Positions 16,590 through 26,225 of a stretch of DNA of 64,000 nucleotides are shown in pieces. Each line of letters begins with the position of its first letter. Position 1 is the first letter of the stretch. The notes beneath the pieces were generated by a model. That model made no database searches. It was not told the DNA's origin and worked only from the letters and a program-made list of their open reading frames with translations. This DNA is from Leptospiraceae bacterium (lineage in GTDB: Bacteria; Spirochaetota; Leptospiria; Leptospirales; Leptonemataceae). The position numbers and the translations under genes were made by a program. Location: contig JAOACE010000009.1 in the NCBI GenBank assembly GCA_026418015.1, forward strand, positions 219,087 to 283,086. Reading direction: 5' to 3'.

Positions 16590-17234
16590 ATGGTAGTAGA
16601 AAAACAAACCTTAGTAGAGCTGTCGGGGGTTTCCATTGGCTATAACAATCATCGATTGATAGAAAATATTAACTTAACCATCCAAAAAGGAGAGAAGATT
16701 TTATTACTTGGTTCTAATGGTAGCGGAAAAACTACTTTATTAAAAGTAATTGCAAAACTAAAAAAACCCATCGCAGGAAACATATCTTATAATTACAAAA
16801 TCTTATCTTATGTCCCTCAGAGTAAAAAGATTCATCACTTTCCTATAAGTATGCAAAATGCCTTGCGACTCTATTATCCTTTATTCTATCCAAAGCAAAA
16901 ACAAAACCAAGAAATCGAAGCTGTCCTAAAACAAATGAACTTGTGGGAAAAACGCAATCTATTATTGAGCGAATGTTCCGGAGGAGAATTACAAAGAGTC
17001 TACTTAGCAAGAGCATTACTAAGAAACCCAGAAATTCTACTCTTGGACGAACCGTTAAATGCTATCGATATAACAAGCAAACAAAATTTTTTATCGATAC
17101 TCGAAGAAATGTATCAACATCTTAATTGCACCATTATAATGACCAGTCACGATCTAAGCGAAAAAATATTAAATTTTTTTAATAAAAAACTTTATATTGA
17201 TCATCATACATTAAACATAATCGAAGGAAATTAA
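16590..17234 (+). CDS. znuC: Zinc ABC transporter ATP-binding protein ZnuC
   Basis: This is a 214-residue ABC ATPase with Walker A GSNGSGKTT, Q-loop YVPQS, signature SGGELQRV (ECSGGELQ) and Walker B ILLLDEPLNAID, followed by a switch histidine (TSHDLSE). It powers zinc import through ZnuB and sits between znuA and znuB in one operon. The ATG at 16590 is used; an earlier ATG is out of frame. Confidence 0.92.
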   Translation: MVVEKQTLVELSGVSIGYNNHRLIENINLTIQKGEKILLLGSNGSGKTTLLKVIAKLKKPIAGNISYNYKILSYVPQSKKIHHFPISMQNALRLYYPLFYPKQKQNQEIEAVLKQMNLWEKRNLLLSECSGGELQRVYLARALLRNPEILLLDEPLNAIDITSKQNFLSILEEMYQHLNCTIIMTSHDLSEKILNFFNKKLYIDHHTLNIIEGN

Positions 17235-17235
17235 A

Positions 17236-18051
17236 ATGATAGAAAACCTATATTTTTATCTACCACAAATCATTATAGGAACTATCGTTGGATTATTTAC
17301 AGCGATTATTGGCATATTTGTAATTCTTAGAAAAACCATCTTTATGGGAGTGACATTATCCCAATCCATCACGGTTGCAATTATCATCACACTACTTTTG
17401 GATTTACACTTCGAAGGATTAGTGCATTTCTTAGCTATGATTCTATTTTTACCGATCTATCTTTTGCACAATAAAGTAATCAATAAAGATGCTTTACTTG
17501 CTTCTGGTTTTGTATTCTTTGCAGCATTAGGACAAATCTTAACCACCATAGGAGCAAACGTACAAAATCATATTGTTGCTGCTTATTTTGGGAATATCTT
17601 ATTTCTATCCGAAAAAGAATGGTTGCATATCGTTATACCGATAATCTTGATTTCTATAATTTTATGGATTTTTTATCGATGGTTTTTAGCAATTTCTTTC
17701 GATCAAGAATATGCTTATATTGCGAACCTACCAGTAAACCTAATAGAAACGTTGTACTTTCTCGTTCTTTCTGCTACATTAAGTTTATCAATTTATTTTA
17801 TGGGTTCTTTCTATTCGATTGCTCATTTAATCATACCGGGCATTATCGCGTTACAAATCTCCCGAAGTATGAAGTCCACCTTTATTATCGCTATCTTAAT
17901 ATCAGTTTTTTCTACTATTGTTGGATTTATCATTTCTTTAATGGAAATCAACATAGCAAATACAAAATTTAACCTACCTACATCGAGTACAATTATCCTT
18001 GTTCTAAGCTTGAATTTTGTTTTTCTATTGTTTAAAAAATTTACAAAATAA
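17236..18051 (+). CDS. znuB: Zinc ABC transporter permease ZnuB
   Basis: The 271-residue membrane protein of the ABC-3 family has about eight hydrophobic segments, with GVTLSQSITVAI and LIIPGIIALQISRS blocks typical of ZnuB/MntB permeases. It starts one base after the znuC stop. Its 3' end overlaps by 27 bp the convergent hypothetical gene on the other strand, leaving no room for a normal terminator. Confidence 0.9.
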   Translation: MIENLYFYLPQIIIGTIVGLFTAIIGIFVILRKTIFMGVTLSQSITVAIIITLLLDLHFEGLVHFLAMILFLPIYLLHNKVINKDALLASGFVFFAALGQILTTIGANVQNHIVAAYFGNILFLSEKEWLHIVIPIILISIILWIFYRWFLAISFDQEYAYIANLPVNLIETLYFLVLSATLSLSIYFMGSFYSIAHLIIPGIIALQISRSMKSTFIIAILISVFSTIVGFIISLMEINIANTKFNLPTSSTIILVLSLNFVFLLFKKFTK

Positions 18052-18603
18052 ATCAATATATTTTTTCTGATTAAAGTGTTTTTCGTGTATAAAAGGCATG
18101 TTGATTCTTGTTCTTACATCATTGATTTTATCTTTGATGTCTATATCATGAATAATATTTATAAATTCATAATAATTTTTAAAACGATATTCTAGAAGAA
18201 GATTCCAATAAAGTAGTAGGATGGTTTTATAAGTATAAGAATAGACTCTGATGTGTAAGTTTGGGTTAATCAAGATTTTATCTTTAAGGTTCAAGATAAA
18301 GTTCTTTCGCGCTGGATGTAGATGCTTTATTAATTGATTCTTTTTATAAATATTTTTTACAATCCATAGCGAACCATCACTACATAAAAAATATTCAAAA
18401 CCCTCGTAAGTATAAACGGGATTTTTGTTAGAACAAAAAAGAATCTCCTTTACAGACAAATTACCTGTATAAACATCGAAGGAATTTGTTCCGATTTTGT
18501 TTAAAAGTTTTATGATTTCTTTTTCGCTTTTATTTAATTGATTATAGCAATGAAGAATATCAATCGTCTCTCGAAAATGATGTTTGATCACATTAAAAAT
18601 CAT
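18025..18603 (-). CDS. Hypothetical protein
   Basis: The 192-residue protein has no signal peptide or membrane segment. It is rich in Asn, Lys, Ile and aromatic residues, and I do not recognise a family. It starts three bases after the stop of the peptide-binding lipoprotein gene, so it is the third gene of a regulator-lipoprotein-hypothetical unit. It overlaps znuB at its 3' end. Confidence 0.6.
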   Translation of the reverse strand: MIFNVIKHHFRETIDILHCYNQLNKSEKEIIKLLNKIGTNSFDVYTGNLSVKEILFCSNKNPVYTYEGFEYFLCSDGSLWIVKNIYKKNQLIKHLHPARKNFILNLKDKILINPNLHIRVYSYTYKTILLLYWNLLLEYRFKNYYEFINIIHDIDIKDKINDVRTRINMPFIHEKHFNQKKYIDLFCKFFKQ

Positions 18604-18606
18604 GTT

Positions 18607-20403
18607 TTAGAAAGAGTTTAGTTCTATCCATTTTTTAAACCTTAACTGAGGGTCGATATTTCGGTATTTTAGTTGATTTAAGTCTAGTGGATGAGGAAGA
18701 ATGTTTTCTACCCAAGGCCAATGGATGGAAAAAGTAATGGGGTGAAAGGTAAAAGCAACAGGTAAATCTCTTAGCAATAATTCATTCATTCGAGTGATGA
18801 TTGCTTTGCGTTTTTCTGGTCGAGTTTCGGTTAGTAATTGTTCGTATAGTTGATCAAATTCTTGGTTTTTGTAGCCTGCTTCGTTGTAGCCTGTCTCGAT
18901 GTTTTTGCTATAAAACAACTGAAAAAAGTTTTGTGGATCGGGATAGTCTGCTCCCCATCCCCATCCTGCTAATTGAAATTCTCTTTTGTGTCGCTTTTCG
19001 AAAAATGTGGGGGCATCGTATAAATCTACTTTAAGTTGAATACCATATTTTGCTAACGATTCTGTGTAAAATTGATAAACCGCAGTACCTCCTGCACCAG
19101 CAACCGCCGTTAACCTTAATAAAATACTTTGTTTTGTTTTTGGATCGATCCCTTTGGGATAACCAGCCTTTTCTAATAACATTGGCACTTGCTCTTTACA
19201 ATTTCTGATAGGGTATTTTTTTAAGAGAGGATCATCTTCTAAATATCCTTCCATTTCTGGGGGAATAAGTCCATTTGCGGGAATTGCGCGATTTCGAAAA
19301 AATCGATAAATCAATTCGTCTATGTCTAAGGCACAAGCAACTGCTCTTCTTAAAAAAACATTGTTCTTAACAAGAGGATCGTCCAAGTTAAAAACCCACC
19401 CATAAGTAACTGGCTCTTTCGCCATCGTTAAAACAATGCCCATCTTTTGGTATTTCTCCGAAAGAACTGTGCCATCCAACACCTGTTGCATTGTATCCTG
19501 GTTTAAACCAATTCTATCTAAGTATCCTTGTCGAAATAAAGTCCAAATGGTGGGACCAGAACGAATCACAGTAAAATAAACTTCATCAATACGCGGTAAT
19601 GGCTCTTGAAAATATTCGCTAGATTCAAGATAATTCGGATTCTTTTTTAAGATCATTCGTTGATTTCTTTTCCATTCGTATAAATAAAATGCACCAGAAC
19701 TTATAGGATGATGATCTAACAAAAAATCTTTCTCTTTACTTGCATAGATTAAACATTCTTTGGGAATCGGAGACGATGCAGTCATAGCAAAAAAATATTT
19801 AATTCGCGGATCGACTTTTTTAAGTAATACTTCTATACCATCTTCGCCCCATTTTTTTACACCTTCGATTTCTTTATCGTAAATATGAGGGTTGACTTTT
19901 TCGCTTTCTTGCTTTTCTAAATATTCAGAATATTCTAAAAAACCTAAAATATTATCTAAAAGAGGATAAGCAAAAGGATTGATTTTTCGGTTTGCCGTTC
20001 TCTTAATCGTCAAGATTAAATCTTCTACGAGAATTTTTCTTTTTTCGTTATTTAAACATTTCTCTGGGTAATAGTAAGACTCCCTTATCTTAAAGCGAAA
20101 GTAATATACATTTTGATTTTTATAAACTTTATAACCTGTTTCTGGTTCTCCGGTTGCTAACAATGGGATAATCGTTAAAGGTCTTTTTTTATAATCATAC
20201 TGATAGGGGGTAGCTGTTATATTGGATAAAATCGTTATCGAAATAGAATCTGTTGCGCGTACAATGTCCAATGTTCTAGGCTCATCTGTTAATGCAGAAA
20301 ACAAAACCTTTTTTTTTGGATCCACATCATTGTAAGGATTATTAAGAGGCTTTCTACAAAACAATAAAAAAAATAAAGATAAAATAAGAATGATGTTTTT
20401 CAT
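18607..20403 (-). CDS. Oligopeptide-type ABC substrate-binding lipoprotein (SBP_bac_5)
   Basis: The 598-residue protein has a lipoprotein signal (ILSLFFLLFCRKP, lipobox cysteine at about 16). The SBP family 5 fold shows in SALTDEPRTLDIVRATDS at the N-terminus, VNPHIYDKEIEG, SGAFYLYEWKRNQ, and LAGWGWGADYPDPQNFFQLFYS. OppA-like proteins bind peptides or similar solutes in the periplasm. No permease or ATPase genes are adjacent, so the transporter is elsewhere or the protein has a sensing role. The ATG overlaps the stop of the upstream sigma-54 regulator, implying coupled translation. Confidence 0.9.
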   Translation of the reverse strand: MKNIILILSLFFLLFCRKPLNNPYNDVDPKKKVLFSALTDEPRTLDIVRATDSISITILSNITATPYQYDYKKRPLTIIPLLATGEPETGYKVYKNQNVYYFRFKIRESYYYPEKCLNNEKRKILVEDLILTIKRTANRKINPFAYPLLDNILGFLEYSEYLEKQESEKVNPHIYDKEIEGVKKWGEDGIEVLLKKVDPRIKYFFAMTASSPIPKECLIYASKEKDFLLDHHPISSGAFYLYEWKRNQRMILKKNPNYLESSEYFQEPLPRIDEVYFTVIRSGPTIWTLFRQGYLDRIGLNQDTMQQVLDGTVLSEKYQKMGIVLTMAKEPVTYGWVFNLDDPLVKNNVFLRRAVACALDIDELIYRFFRNRAIPANGLIPPEMEGYLEDDPLLKKYPIRNCKEQVPMLLEKAGYPKGIDPKTKQSILLRLTAVAGAGGTAVYQFYTESLAKYGIQLKVDLYDAPTFFEKRHKREFQLAGWGWGADYPDPQNFFQLFYSKNIETGYNEAGYKNQEFDQLYEQLLTETRPEKRKAIITRMNELLLRDLPVAFTFHPITFSIHWPWVENILPHPLDLNQLKYRNIDPQLRFKKWIELNSF

Positions 20404-22469
20404 TAATATTCGATTTTTAATTCTTTGATTCTTTTTTCAAGAGTATTTCTGTTAATTCCTAAAAATTTTGCTGCTTTTGTTTTTGTATATTTAAATTTTT
20501 TTAAAGCATATAAAATCAGTTTTTTTTCTACTTCGCCTATAACTGTTTCGTATACGCGACCATCGTACAAATCCAACGATTGTTCTGGTATAGAAGAAAA
20601 TTCCACATCGCCAGAACTGATTAAATAAGGAACTTTTTCTACCGAAGATATTTTTTCTAAAACCTCTGGAAAATCTTTCACATCGAGATAACCTGTTTGG
20701 TTTAATACCACAGCTCTTTCGATTAAATTTTCTAATTCTCGAACATTGCCAGGCCAATCATAACTTTCTAATAATTTGATGGCTTCTGGTGTAATGCTAT
20801 GAATATCTTTATCATTTTCTTTGGAATATCTTTCGATAAAATATTTCGCTAACAATAATATATCTTCTTTTCGTTCCCTTAAAGGAGGAATATCTAAACG
20901 AATTACATTAAGTCTATAATAAAGATCGAGCCTAAATCGTTTTTGTTGAATTAATTCTTCCAAATCTGCATTGGTTGCTGCGATGATTCGAATGTCTACT
21001 TTTTTAGGTTTTCCTCCAATAGGTTCAACTTCTTTTTCTTGTAGAACGCGAAGTAGTTTTGCTTGCAAAGGTAAGCTCATTTCTCCTATTTCGTCTAAAA
21101 AAATGGTTCCTCCATCCGCTATTTCGAACTTTCCTTTTTTGTCGGATGTAGCACCTGTAAAAGCCCCCTTTCTATAACCAAATAGTTCACTTTCTAATAA
21201 GGTTTCGGGAATAGCTGCACAGTTGATTTTAATAAAAGGCATATCTTTTCGCGGGCTATTATAATGAATGGCAGAAGCAATTAATTCCTTCCCTGTGCCC
21301 GATTCTCCTATCAATAAAACAGAGCTCTTGGATTCTGCGATAAGTTCAATTTGTTCGAATAATTGTAACATTCTCGGAGACTTTCCAATTAAATTGCCAA
21401 AACGATATTTTTTGGATAATTCTTGCCTTAATCGAATATTTTCTACGATAAATGGTTGTGTTTCTTCTTCTATAAGTTTTTGGATTGTAATAGCTTGCGA
21501 AATAAAAGTTGATAAAATTTGTAAAAATTCTATAATTTCGTTTGAATTGTTTTTATCCTGAATATAAGTAAAAATAGAAAATACTCCTACTACATCCATT
21601 CCACTTAATATAGGGCAACAATAATAACCTAAGTCTAAATCCTCTGTAACCAACTTCATCCGATTTAAAAAACCCGGTTCATTTTTCGCACTAGGAATAA
21701 ACACAGGTTTTTTGTTTAAAAAAACACTTCCTGTTATACCTTCGCCAGGTTCATAGGTGATATTTTTAGAATCTTCGTTGTGGTATCCATAAATCGCGCG
21801 AATCTTTAACAGATGATCCTTTTTATCGTATAGAAACAATGTGCTACGGTATATACGAATGACTTTTTGAGTTAAAGTCATAATATCTTCGAAAACATCT
21901 TCTAGATTCGTAGATTTTGTTATAGTAGAAGAAATCTCTAACAGAACTTTATGAAATTTTTCGCGAATTTTTAGCAATTCATTATCTTGTATTTTGACAA
22001 AGATTGCAACAGACAGGTTTGCTACAATTTGTAATAAAATTGCATCCTCTTCTGTAAAGGCTGATTTTTTTTTAGAATCTAACGATAGAACCCCAATAAG
22101 TTTGTCGTTAAGAATCATTGGAACAGCAATTTCCGATACTAAGTCATCTCGAACACGTACATAATCTTGTTCTGTATAAGCATCATCAATAATGCGCGCT
22201 TTTTTGTGTTTTGCTACCCATCCTGTAATTCCCTCTCCTATTTTTAATCGCATACCAGCAGAATTTTTATCTAATCCAATGGCAACAATAGCACTCAAAT
22301 ATTCTTGATTATCTTCTAGAAGCATAATACTACCAGAATCAGCCTGCGTGATTATTATACATTCTTCTAAAAATCTTTCTAAAAGTAATTGAGAATTTTC
22401 TGTTTGGTTCATCAAAGAAGTTAAATTAGAAACAACATCTAAAATATTTTCGTATATTTTACTAGGCAT
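20403..22469 (-). CDS. Sigma-54-dependent enhancer-binding regulator with two GAF domains
   Basis: I take the start as the ATG of MPSKIYEN; the track uses an upstream TTG. Two GAF domains (about residues 20-170 and 190-340: GEGITGWVAKHK, then GEGITGSVFLNKKPVF) precede an AAA+ sigma-54 domain with GESGTGKELIA, GAFTGA (RKGAFTGAT, the sigma-54 contact loop), GGTIFLDEIGE and the R-finger region. A Fis-type HTH (TKTKAAKFLGINRNTLEKRI) ends it. It activates RNA polymerase containing RpoN in response to a small molecule bound by GAF. It is coupled to the peptide-binding lipoprotein downstream. The ligand is unknown. Confidence 0.93.
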   Translation of the reverse strand: MPSKIYENILDVVSNLTSLMNQTENSQLLLERFLEECIIITQADSGSIMLLEDNQEYLSAIVAIGLDKNSAGMRLKIGEGITGWVAKHKKARIIDDAYTEQDYVRVRDDLVSEIAVPMILNDKLIGVLSLDSKKKSAFTEEDAILLQIVANLSVAIFVKIQDNELLKIREKFHKVLLEISSTITKSTNLEDVFEDIMTLTQKVIRIYRSTLFLYDKKDHLLKIRAIYGYHNEDSKNITYEPGEGITGSVFLNKKPVFIPSAKNEPGFLNRMKLVTEDLDLGYYCCPILSGMDVVGVFSIFTYIQDKNNSNEIIEFLQILSTFISQAITIQKLIEEETQPFIVENIRLRQELSKKYRFGNLIGKSPRMLQLFEQIELIAESKSSVLLIGESGTGKELIASAIHYNSPRKDMPFIKINCAAIPETLLESELFGYRKGAFTGATSDKKGKFEIADGGTIFLDEIGEMSLPLQAKLLRVLQEKEVEPIGGKPKKVDIRIIAATNADLEELIQQKRFRLDLYYRLNVIRLDIPPLRERKEDILLLAKYFIERYSKENDKDIHSITPEAIKLLESYDWPGNVRELENLIERAVVLNQTGYLDVKDFPEVLEKISSVEKVPYLISSGDVEFSSIPEQSLDLYDGRVYETVIGEVEKKLILYALKKFKYTKTKAAKFLGINRNTLEKRIKELKIEY

Positions 22470-22584
22470 ACCTTTTATCGTATATATTTTGCTTTTAAAA
22501 TAAGCAACCAATTTTTAATTTAAATACTTTTTTGCTTATATTTTAAGTAATCTGATGAAATGAAATTAAAGCAGCAATTTCACA

Positions 22585-23106
22585 CTAGATTTGAATTTCT
22601 TTTAATTTGATTATTTTTGGTTCGATAACATAAACACAATAGGGATAATAAGGGTTCTTTCGATAAAAATCTTGATGATAATCCTCTGCGGGATAGAATT
22701 CTTTTATCGGTACAATCTCTGTAACAATCGGAGAAGAAAAATACTTCTGATGTTCTTGTTTGGATTGAAGGGCAATCTCCTTTTGCCTTTCGTCATGATA
22801 CAAAATAATCGAACGATATTGAGTGCCAACATCTGCACCTTGTCGATTCAATGTAGTAGGATCGTGAATTTTCCAGAAAATTTTTAGAATATCTTTAAAA
22901 GAAATCAAATTGGGGTTGAACTCGATTTGAACTACTTCTGCATGGCCGGTTTCTCCCGTGCATACCTGTTTATAAGTAGGATTTTTTGTTTTACCGCCTG
23001 CATATCCACACACAACGTTCATTACCCCATTAATTCTTCTATAAATTGCGTCTAAACACCAAAAACAACCTCCGCCCAATGTTGCAAATTCTTTGTTAAA
23101 TTCCAT
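22585..23106 (-). CDS. msrA: Peptide methionine sulfoxide reductase MsrA
   Basis: The 173-residue protein has the MsrA active site [18 protein letters not shown], with catalytic cysteine in GCFW, then GYAGG and [10 protein letters not shown]. It reduces the S-epimer of methionine sulfoxide. An extra cysteine directly after W (FWC) is notable and could take part in thiol exchange, as could the later PYCVYV cysteine. It is monocistronic and divergent from the disulfide oxidoreductase gene 165 bp away, which could supply reducing power; that link is inference. Confidence 0.95.
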   Translation of the reverse strand: MEFNKEFATLGGGCFWCLDAIYRRINGVMNVVCGYAGGKTKNPTYKQVCTGETGHAEVVQIEFNPNLISFKDILKIFWKIHDPTTLNRQGADVGTQYRSIILYHDERQKEIALQSKQEHQKYFSSPIVTEIVPIKEFYPAEDYHQDFYRKNPYYPYCVYVIEPKIIKLKEIQI

Positions 23107-23271
23107 GCTTCTAATTTAATAGATATTTTTTTTTCGTCTATATAGTTAAGTTTATAGAATCAAATTATTTTAACGAAATTTTTTCTAATTATAAAAAAAA
23201 ACTTGCCTAATTAAAACAAATTATTTTTATATACATATACCTTGTATATGTATTAATTTTGGAGGTTCAAG

Positions 23272-23913
23272 ATGAAGTTATTAAATGCAGATACACAAAA
23301 AGAAGTTCAAAGCATACTACAAGAAATGAAAGATCCCGTAAAAATGATTTTATTCGTAAAAAACGAAGATTGTATCTATTGTAAAGAAACACAACAACTT
23401 TTAGAAGAAGTAAAAGAATTAAACGATAAAATTTCTTTAGAAGTATACAACATCGATTTTGCCAAAGAAAAAGCCGAATATTATAACATCGATAAAGCAC
23501 CAGCTATCATTCTAGAAAATGGTAGTGATTTTGGTATTCGCTTTTATGGTATTCCTTCTGGTTATGAATTTGGCACACTTTTACAAGATCTGATTTATGT
23601 ATCCAAAAAAGAAACAGAGTTAAGCCCATCTACAAAAGATTTTATAAAAAAGATCAATAAACCTTTACATATTCAAGTCTTTGTTACACCCACATGTCCT
23701 TATTGCCCACGGGCAGTACTGATGGCACATCAGATGGCATTAGAATCCGAATTTATCACAGCAGATATGATCGAAGCAACAGAATTTCCCGATTTGGCGA
23801 ATAAATACCGCGTTTATGGTGTTCCCAAAATTGTAGTAAACGAAGTAGTACAAATCGAAGGTGCTGTTCCAGAATCTACTTTTATTAATAAAATTAAACC
23901 CTTACTTAATTGA
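23272..23913 (+). CDS. Protein disulfide oxidoreductase (two thioredoxin/glutaredoxin folds)
   Basis: The 213-residue protein has two thioredoxin-like halves. The first active site is DCIYCKE (C-I-Y-C, about residue 42), the second TPTCPYCPRA (C-P-Y-C, about 145), followed by cis-Pro regions (DKAPAIIL and YGVPKIVV). This matches the archaeal/thermophile PDO family rather than classical thioredoxin. It would exchange disulfides in cytoplasmic proteins. TTTTGGAGG precedes the ATG. A strong terminator follows. The PDO is more common in thermophiles than in mesophilic spirochaetes. Confidence 0.9.
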   Translation: MKLLNADTQKEVQSILQEMKDPVKMILFVKNEDCIYCKETQQLLEEVKELNDKISLEVYNIDFAKEKAEYYNIDKAPAIILENGSDFGIRFYGIPSGYEFGTLLQDLIYVSKKETELSPSTKDFIKKINKPLHIQVFVTPTCPYCPRAVLMAHQMALESEFITADMIEATEFPDLANKYRVYGVPKIVVNEVVQIEGAVPESTFINKIKPLLN

Positions 23914-23922
23914 TATAATTTT

Positions 23923-23963
23923 ATAGTGGTTGATAAAAAACTTATCGACCACTATATTTTTTT
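23923..23963 (+). terminator. Rho-independent terminator after the PDO gene
   Basis: ATAGTGGTTGATAA and TTATCGACCACTAT form a 14-bp stem with one U-G pair and a 5-base loop, directly followed by ATTTTTTTT. It lies in the gap to the convergent MFS gene and may serve both strands. Confidence 0.85.
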
Positions 23964-24002
23964 TAAATTCAAAACGAATCAGCTAAAACAAACTTCTTCT
24001 TG

Positions 24003-25316
24003 TTACTTGATTGCTTGGGCTCTTTCTTTTAGAATGTTTTTAATATTATTCCTGTCGTTAAGATAGATTTTTTTAATGTAAAACCAAATCAACCCACAAG
24101 GAATCCAAAAAGCAATGCCAAATAACATCGTAATTAGATAACTAATTTCTTTGGAATAATATTTTTCTAAGTAAGAGATCAACAAACCACCGATTAAAGG
24201 TCCAATCGCTCTTCCTATGTTATCCATAATGTTAAAAATCCCAAAAACGGTTCCTCGATCTTCTGGTAGGTTTACCTGAGAAATAATTGCTCTTACATTA
24301 GGACCAGCAAAAGAAACAAATTGAATAAAAAGCACTGCATAGATAAACATTCCCAAATAATGGATTGCGTTTAGTTGCGATGGGAAAGGATATAACAATA
24401 AACCAACGGATGCCGACATGCCAATCAAAACCCCCCAACCTGCTACATAAGTTCTTCCTCCTTCGCTTCTTTTTTCGAAATAATCTCCTAAAAATCCTCC
24501 TACAAAACTACCAAAAACTGCTGCAATACCAATAAACAATAACACAAAGGTAGCTGTATCTTTACTCATACCATATACATAGATAAAATAACTGATAAAC
24601 CATGTGGTAATAATGCCCCAAGGGACAGTTCCAAAAAAACCTTGTAAAAAGATCCACTGATTGGTTTTTGTTAAGAAGGATTTTTCTAATACCTCTAAGT
24701 TAAACTTAAATTGAATATCGGTTTCTTTTAATACTTTTTCTAATTCTTTTTCTGCCTGACCTCTTTTAGGTTCTTTGGTGATTACATAAAATAAAGGTGT
24801 TAAGAATAGATTAGGAACAGCTGCAAGAATAAACGGTAATCGCCAATCTTTAATCAATCCAGCCATAATCATTCCCATTAGAGTACCAAAACCAAAGGCA
24901 GTTTCTATGTAAGAATAACCTTTACCACGCTCTTCGCCATAAAAAAAATCAGCAATTAAGGAATAACCAATAGGTATAATAGAACCAATACCAATTCCCG
25001 TTAACATTCTTAAAAAAAATAACTCCCAAAAATTCGAAACAAAAGCAGTTAGTAAACAAGGAATTTCTCCCACTAATACGCCAACTAATAGCAATAATTT
25101 TCTAGTCTTAAAATCCGAAAGCATTCCCCATACAACTGTCATAAATGCGCTAATAAAAACAAAAGCAGAAGTAACATAACCTAGTTCTTTTTCTGTGATG
25201 TTGAATTCTTGCATGATGATGGGAAAGTTTGGTGCTAGTAGATTTTGATCTGCTTGCAAAAATCCCGCAATCAAAACTAATAAAAAGATAGAAAAAGAAT
25301 TTCTTATAGTAGTCAT
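24003..25316 (-). CDS. MFS transporter (Spinster-like)
   Basis: The 437-residue polytopic protein has about 12 membrane segments. The MFS loop motif appears as GMLSDFKTRKLL between segments 2 and 3, and again as GGFLGDYFEKR in the second half. The N-terminus ADQNLLAPNFPIIMQEF resembles Spinster-type carriers. The substrate is unknown; no biosynthetic neighbours give a hint. Confidence 0.85.
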   Translation of the reverse strand: MTTIRNSFSIFLLVLIAGFLQADQNLLAPNFPIIMQEFNITEKELGYVTSAFVFISAFMTVVWGMLSDFKTRKLLLLVGVLVGEIPCLLTAFVSNFWELFFLRMLTGIGIGSIIPIGYSLIADFFYGEERGKGYSYIETAFGFGTLMGMIMAGLIKDWRLPFILAAVPNLFLTPLFYVITKEPKRGQAEKELEKVLKETDIQFKFNLEVLEKSFLTKTNQWIFLQGFFGTVPWGIITTWFISYFIYVYGMSKDTATFVLLFIGIAAVFGSFVGGFLGDYFEKRSEGGRTYVAGWGVLIGMSASVGLLLYPFPSQLNAIHYLGMFIYAVLFIQFVSFAGPNVRAIISQVNLPEDRGTVFGIFNIMDNIGRAIGPLIGGLLISYLEKYYSKEISYLITMLFGIAFWIPCGLIWFYIKKIYLNDRNNIKNILKERAQAIK

Positions 25317-25511
25317 AATTCCCCCTTTTTTATTGATATTTTTATAAATTTATAATAAATGTAAAGATTTTTTTTTGAATTTATCGAATCTATTGCCAAA
25401 ATTGATGTTTTAAGATGGATTTTGATCTTATTCAAAAATTTCTTTTTATTGTGGGATAAAAATTTGATTTTTTTTGTATAATATTCGCTAAAAACATTTT
25501 TAAATTGTTTC

Positions 25512-25541
25512 TTGACTAAAAGAATTGATGTAATTTATTAT
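25512..25541 (+). promoter_or_regulatory. Near-consensus promoter for a probably leaderless gene
   Basis: TTGACT (25512-25517), an 18-base spacer and TATTAT (25536-25541) lie only four bases before the ATG at 25546. Transcription would then start at about the start codon, and no Shine-Dalgarno is visible. Confidence 0.6.
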
Positions 25542-25545
25542 TCTT

Positions 25546-26139
25546 ATGGCAGGTGTCATTAAAGTAGAAACTTTACAATTCTTCGAAGATCGTTTAGGGA
25601 AAGAAGAAGGCCGTAAAGTAGCAGAAGTATTAGAAAGAGCCTTCGAAGAAATGGAAAAAAAGGCAGAATCTCTTGCCCTACAAAAAAAACTCGAATTAAA
25701 AGACGAATTAACCAAAGAATTAGCAACAAAAGAAGATATTGCGCGATTAGAAGGAATGATTCAATCCGAAGTTGCACGAATAGAAGGAATGATCAAATCT
25801 GAATCTATCAAACTCGAAAGTATGATCAAATCCGAAGTTGCGCGAATTGAAACAAAAATGGAATCCGAATTTGCACGACTTGAAGCAAAAATGGAATCCG
25901 AAATTAAAAGATTGGAAGGAATGATTCAATCCGAAGTGACGCGATTAGAAGGAATGATCAAAACCGAAATTGTACGTCTTGAAGGAAAAATGGAAGCGGA
26001 GTTGTTAAAAATTAGTAAAGAAATTTTACGTATAGATAAAAAATTTACAATTCTGTTTATTCTAATATTTTTTGCAGTGATATTCATCAACCAAAATGCG
26101 ATTGAATTTCTTCTAAAAGTTTTTAATGTGATAAAATAA
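25546..26139 (+). CDS. DUF1640/CCDC90-like coiled-coil membrane protein
   Basis: The 197-residue protein has a long central coiled coil made of variants of an 11-residue unit (RLEGMIQSEVA, RLEGMIKTEIV, RLEAKMESEIK). A single C-terminal transmembrane segment follows (ILFILIFFAVIFI, about residue 168). The N-terminal block VETLQFFEDRLGKEEGRKVAEVLE is typical of DUF1640 proteins. Tail-anchored coiled coils of this family occur widely in bacteria without a settled role. The nucleotide sequence of the coil is internally repetitive, so repeat-number changes between strains are plausible. Confidence 0.75.
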   Translation: MAGVIKVETLQFFEDRLGKEEGRKVAEVLERAFEEMEKKAESLALQKKLELKDELTKELATKEDIARLEGMIQSEVARIEGMIKSESIKLESMIKSEVARIETKMESEFARLEAKMESEIKRLEGMIQSEVTRLEGMIKTEIVRLEGKMEAELLKISKEILRIDKKFTILFILIFFAVIFINQNAIEFLLKVFNVIK

Positions 26140-26225
26140 GCGATAGTTTTAATACTACAAAACAAATCACATCCTAAAAAAACATTTGAAAATTTATAAA
26201 AAAAAATAAAATTGTTTAAGTTGTT

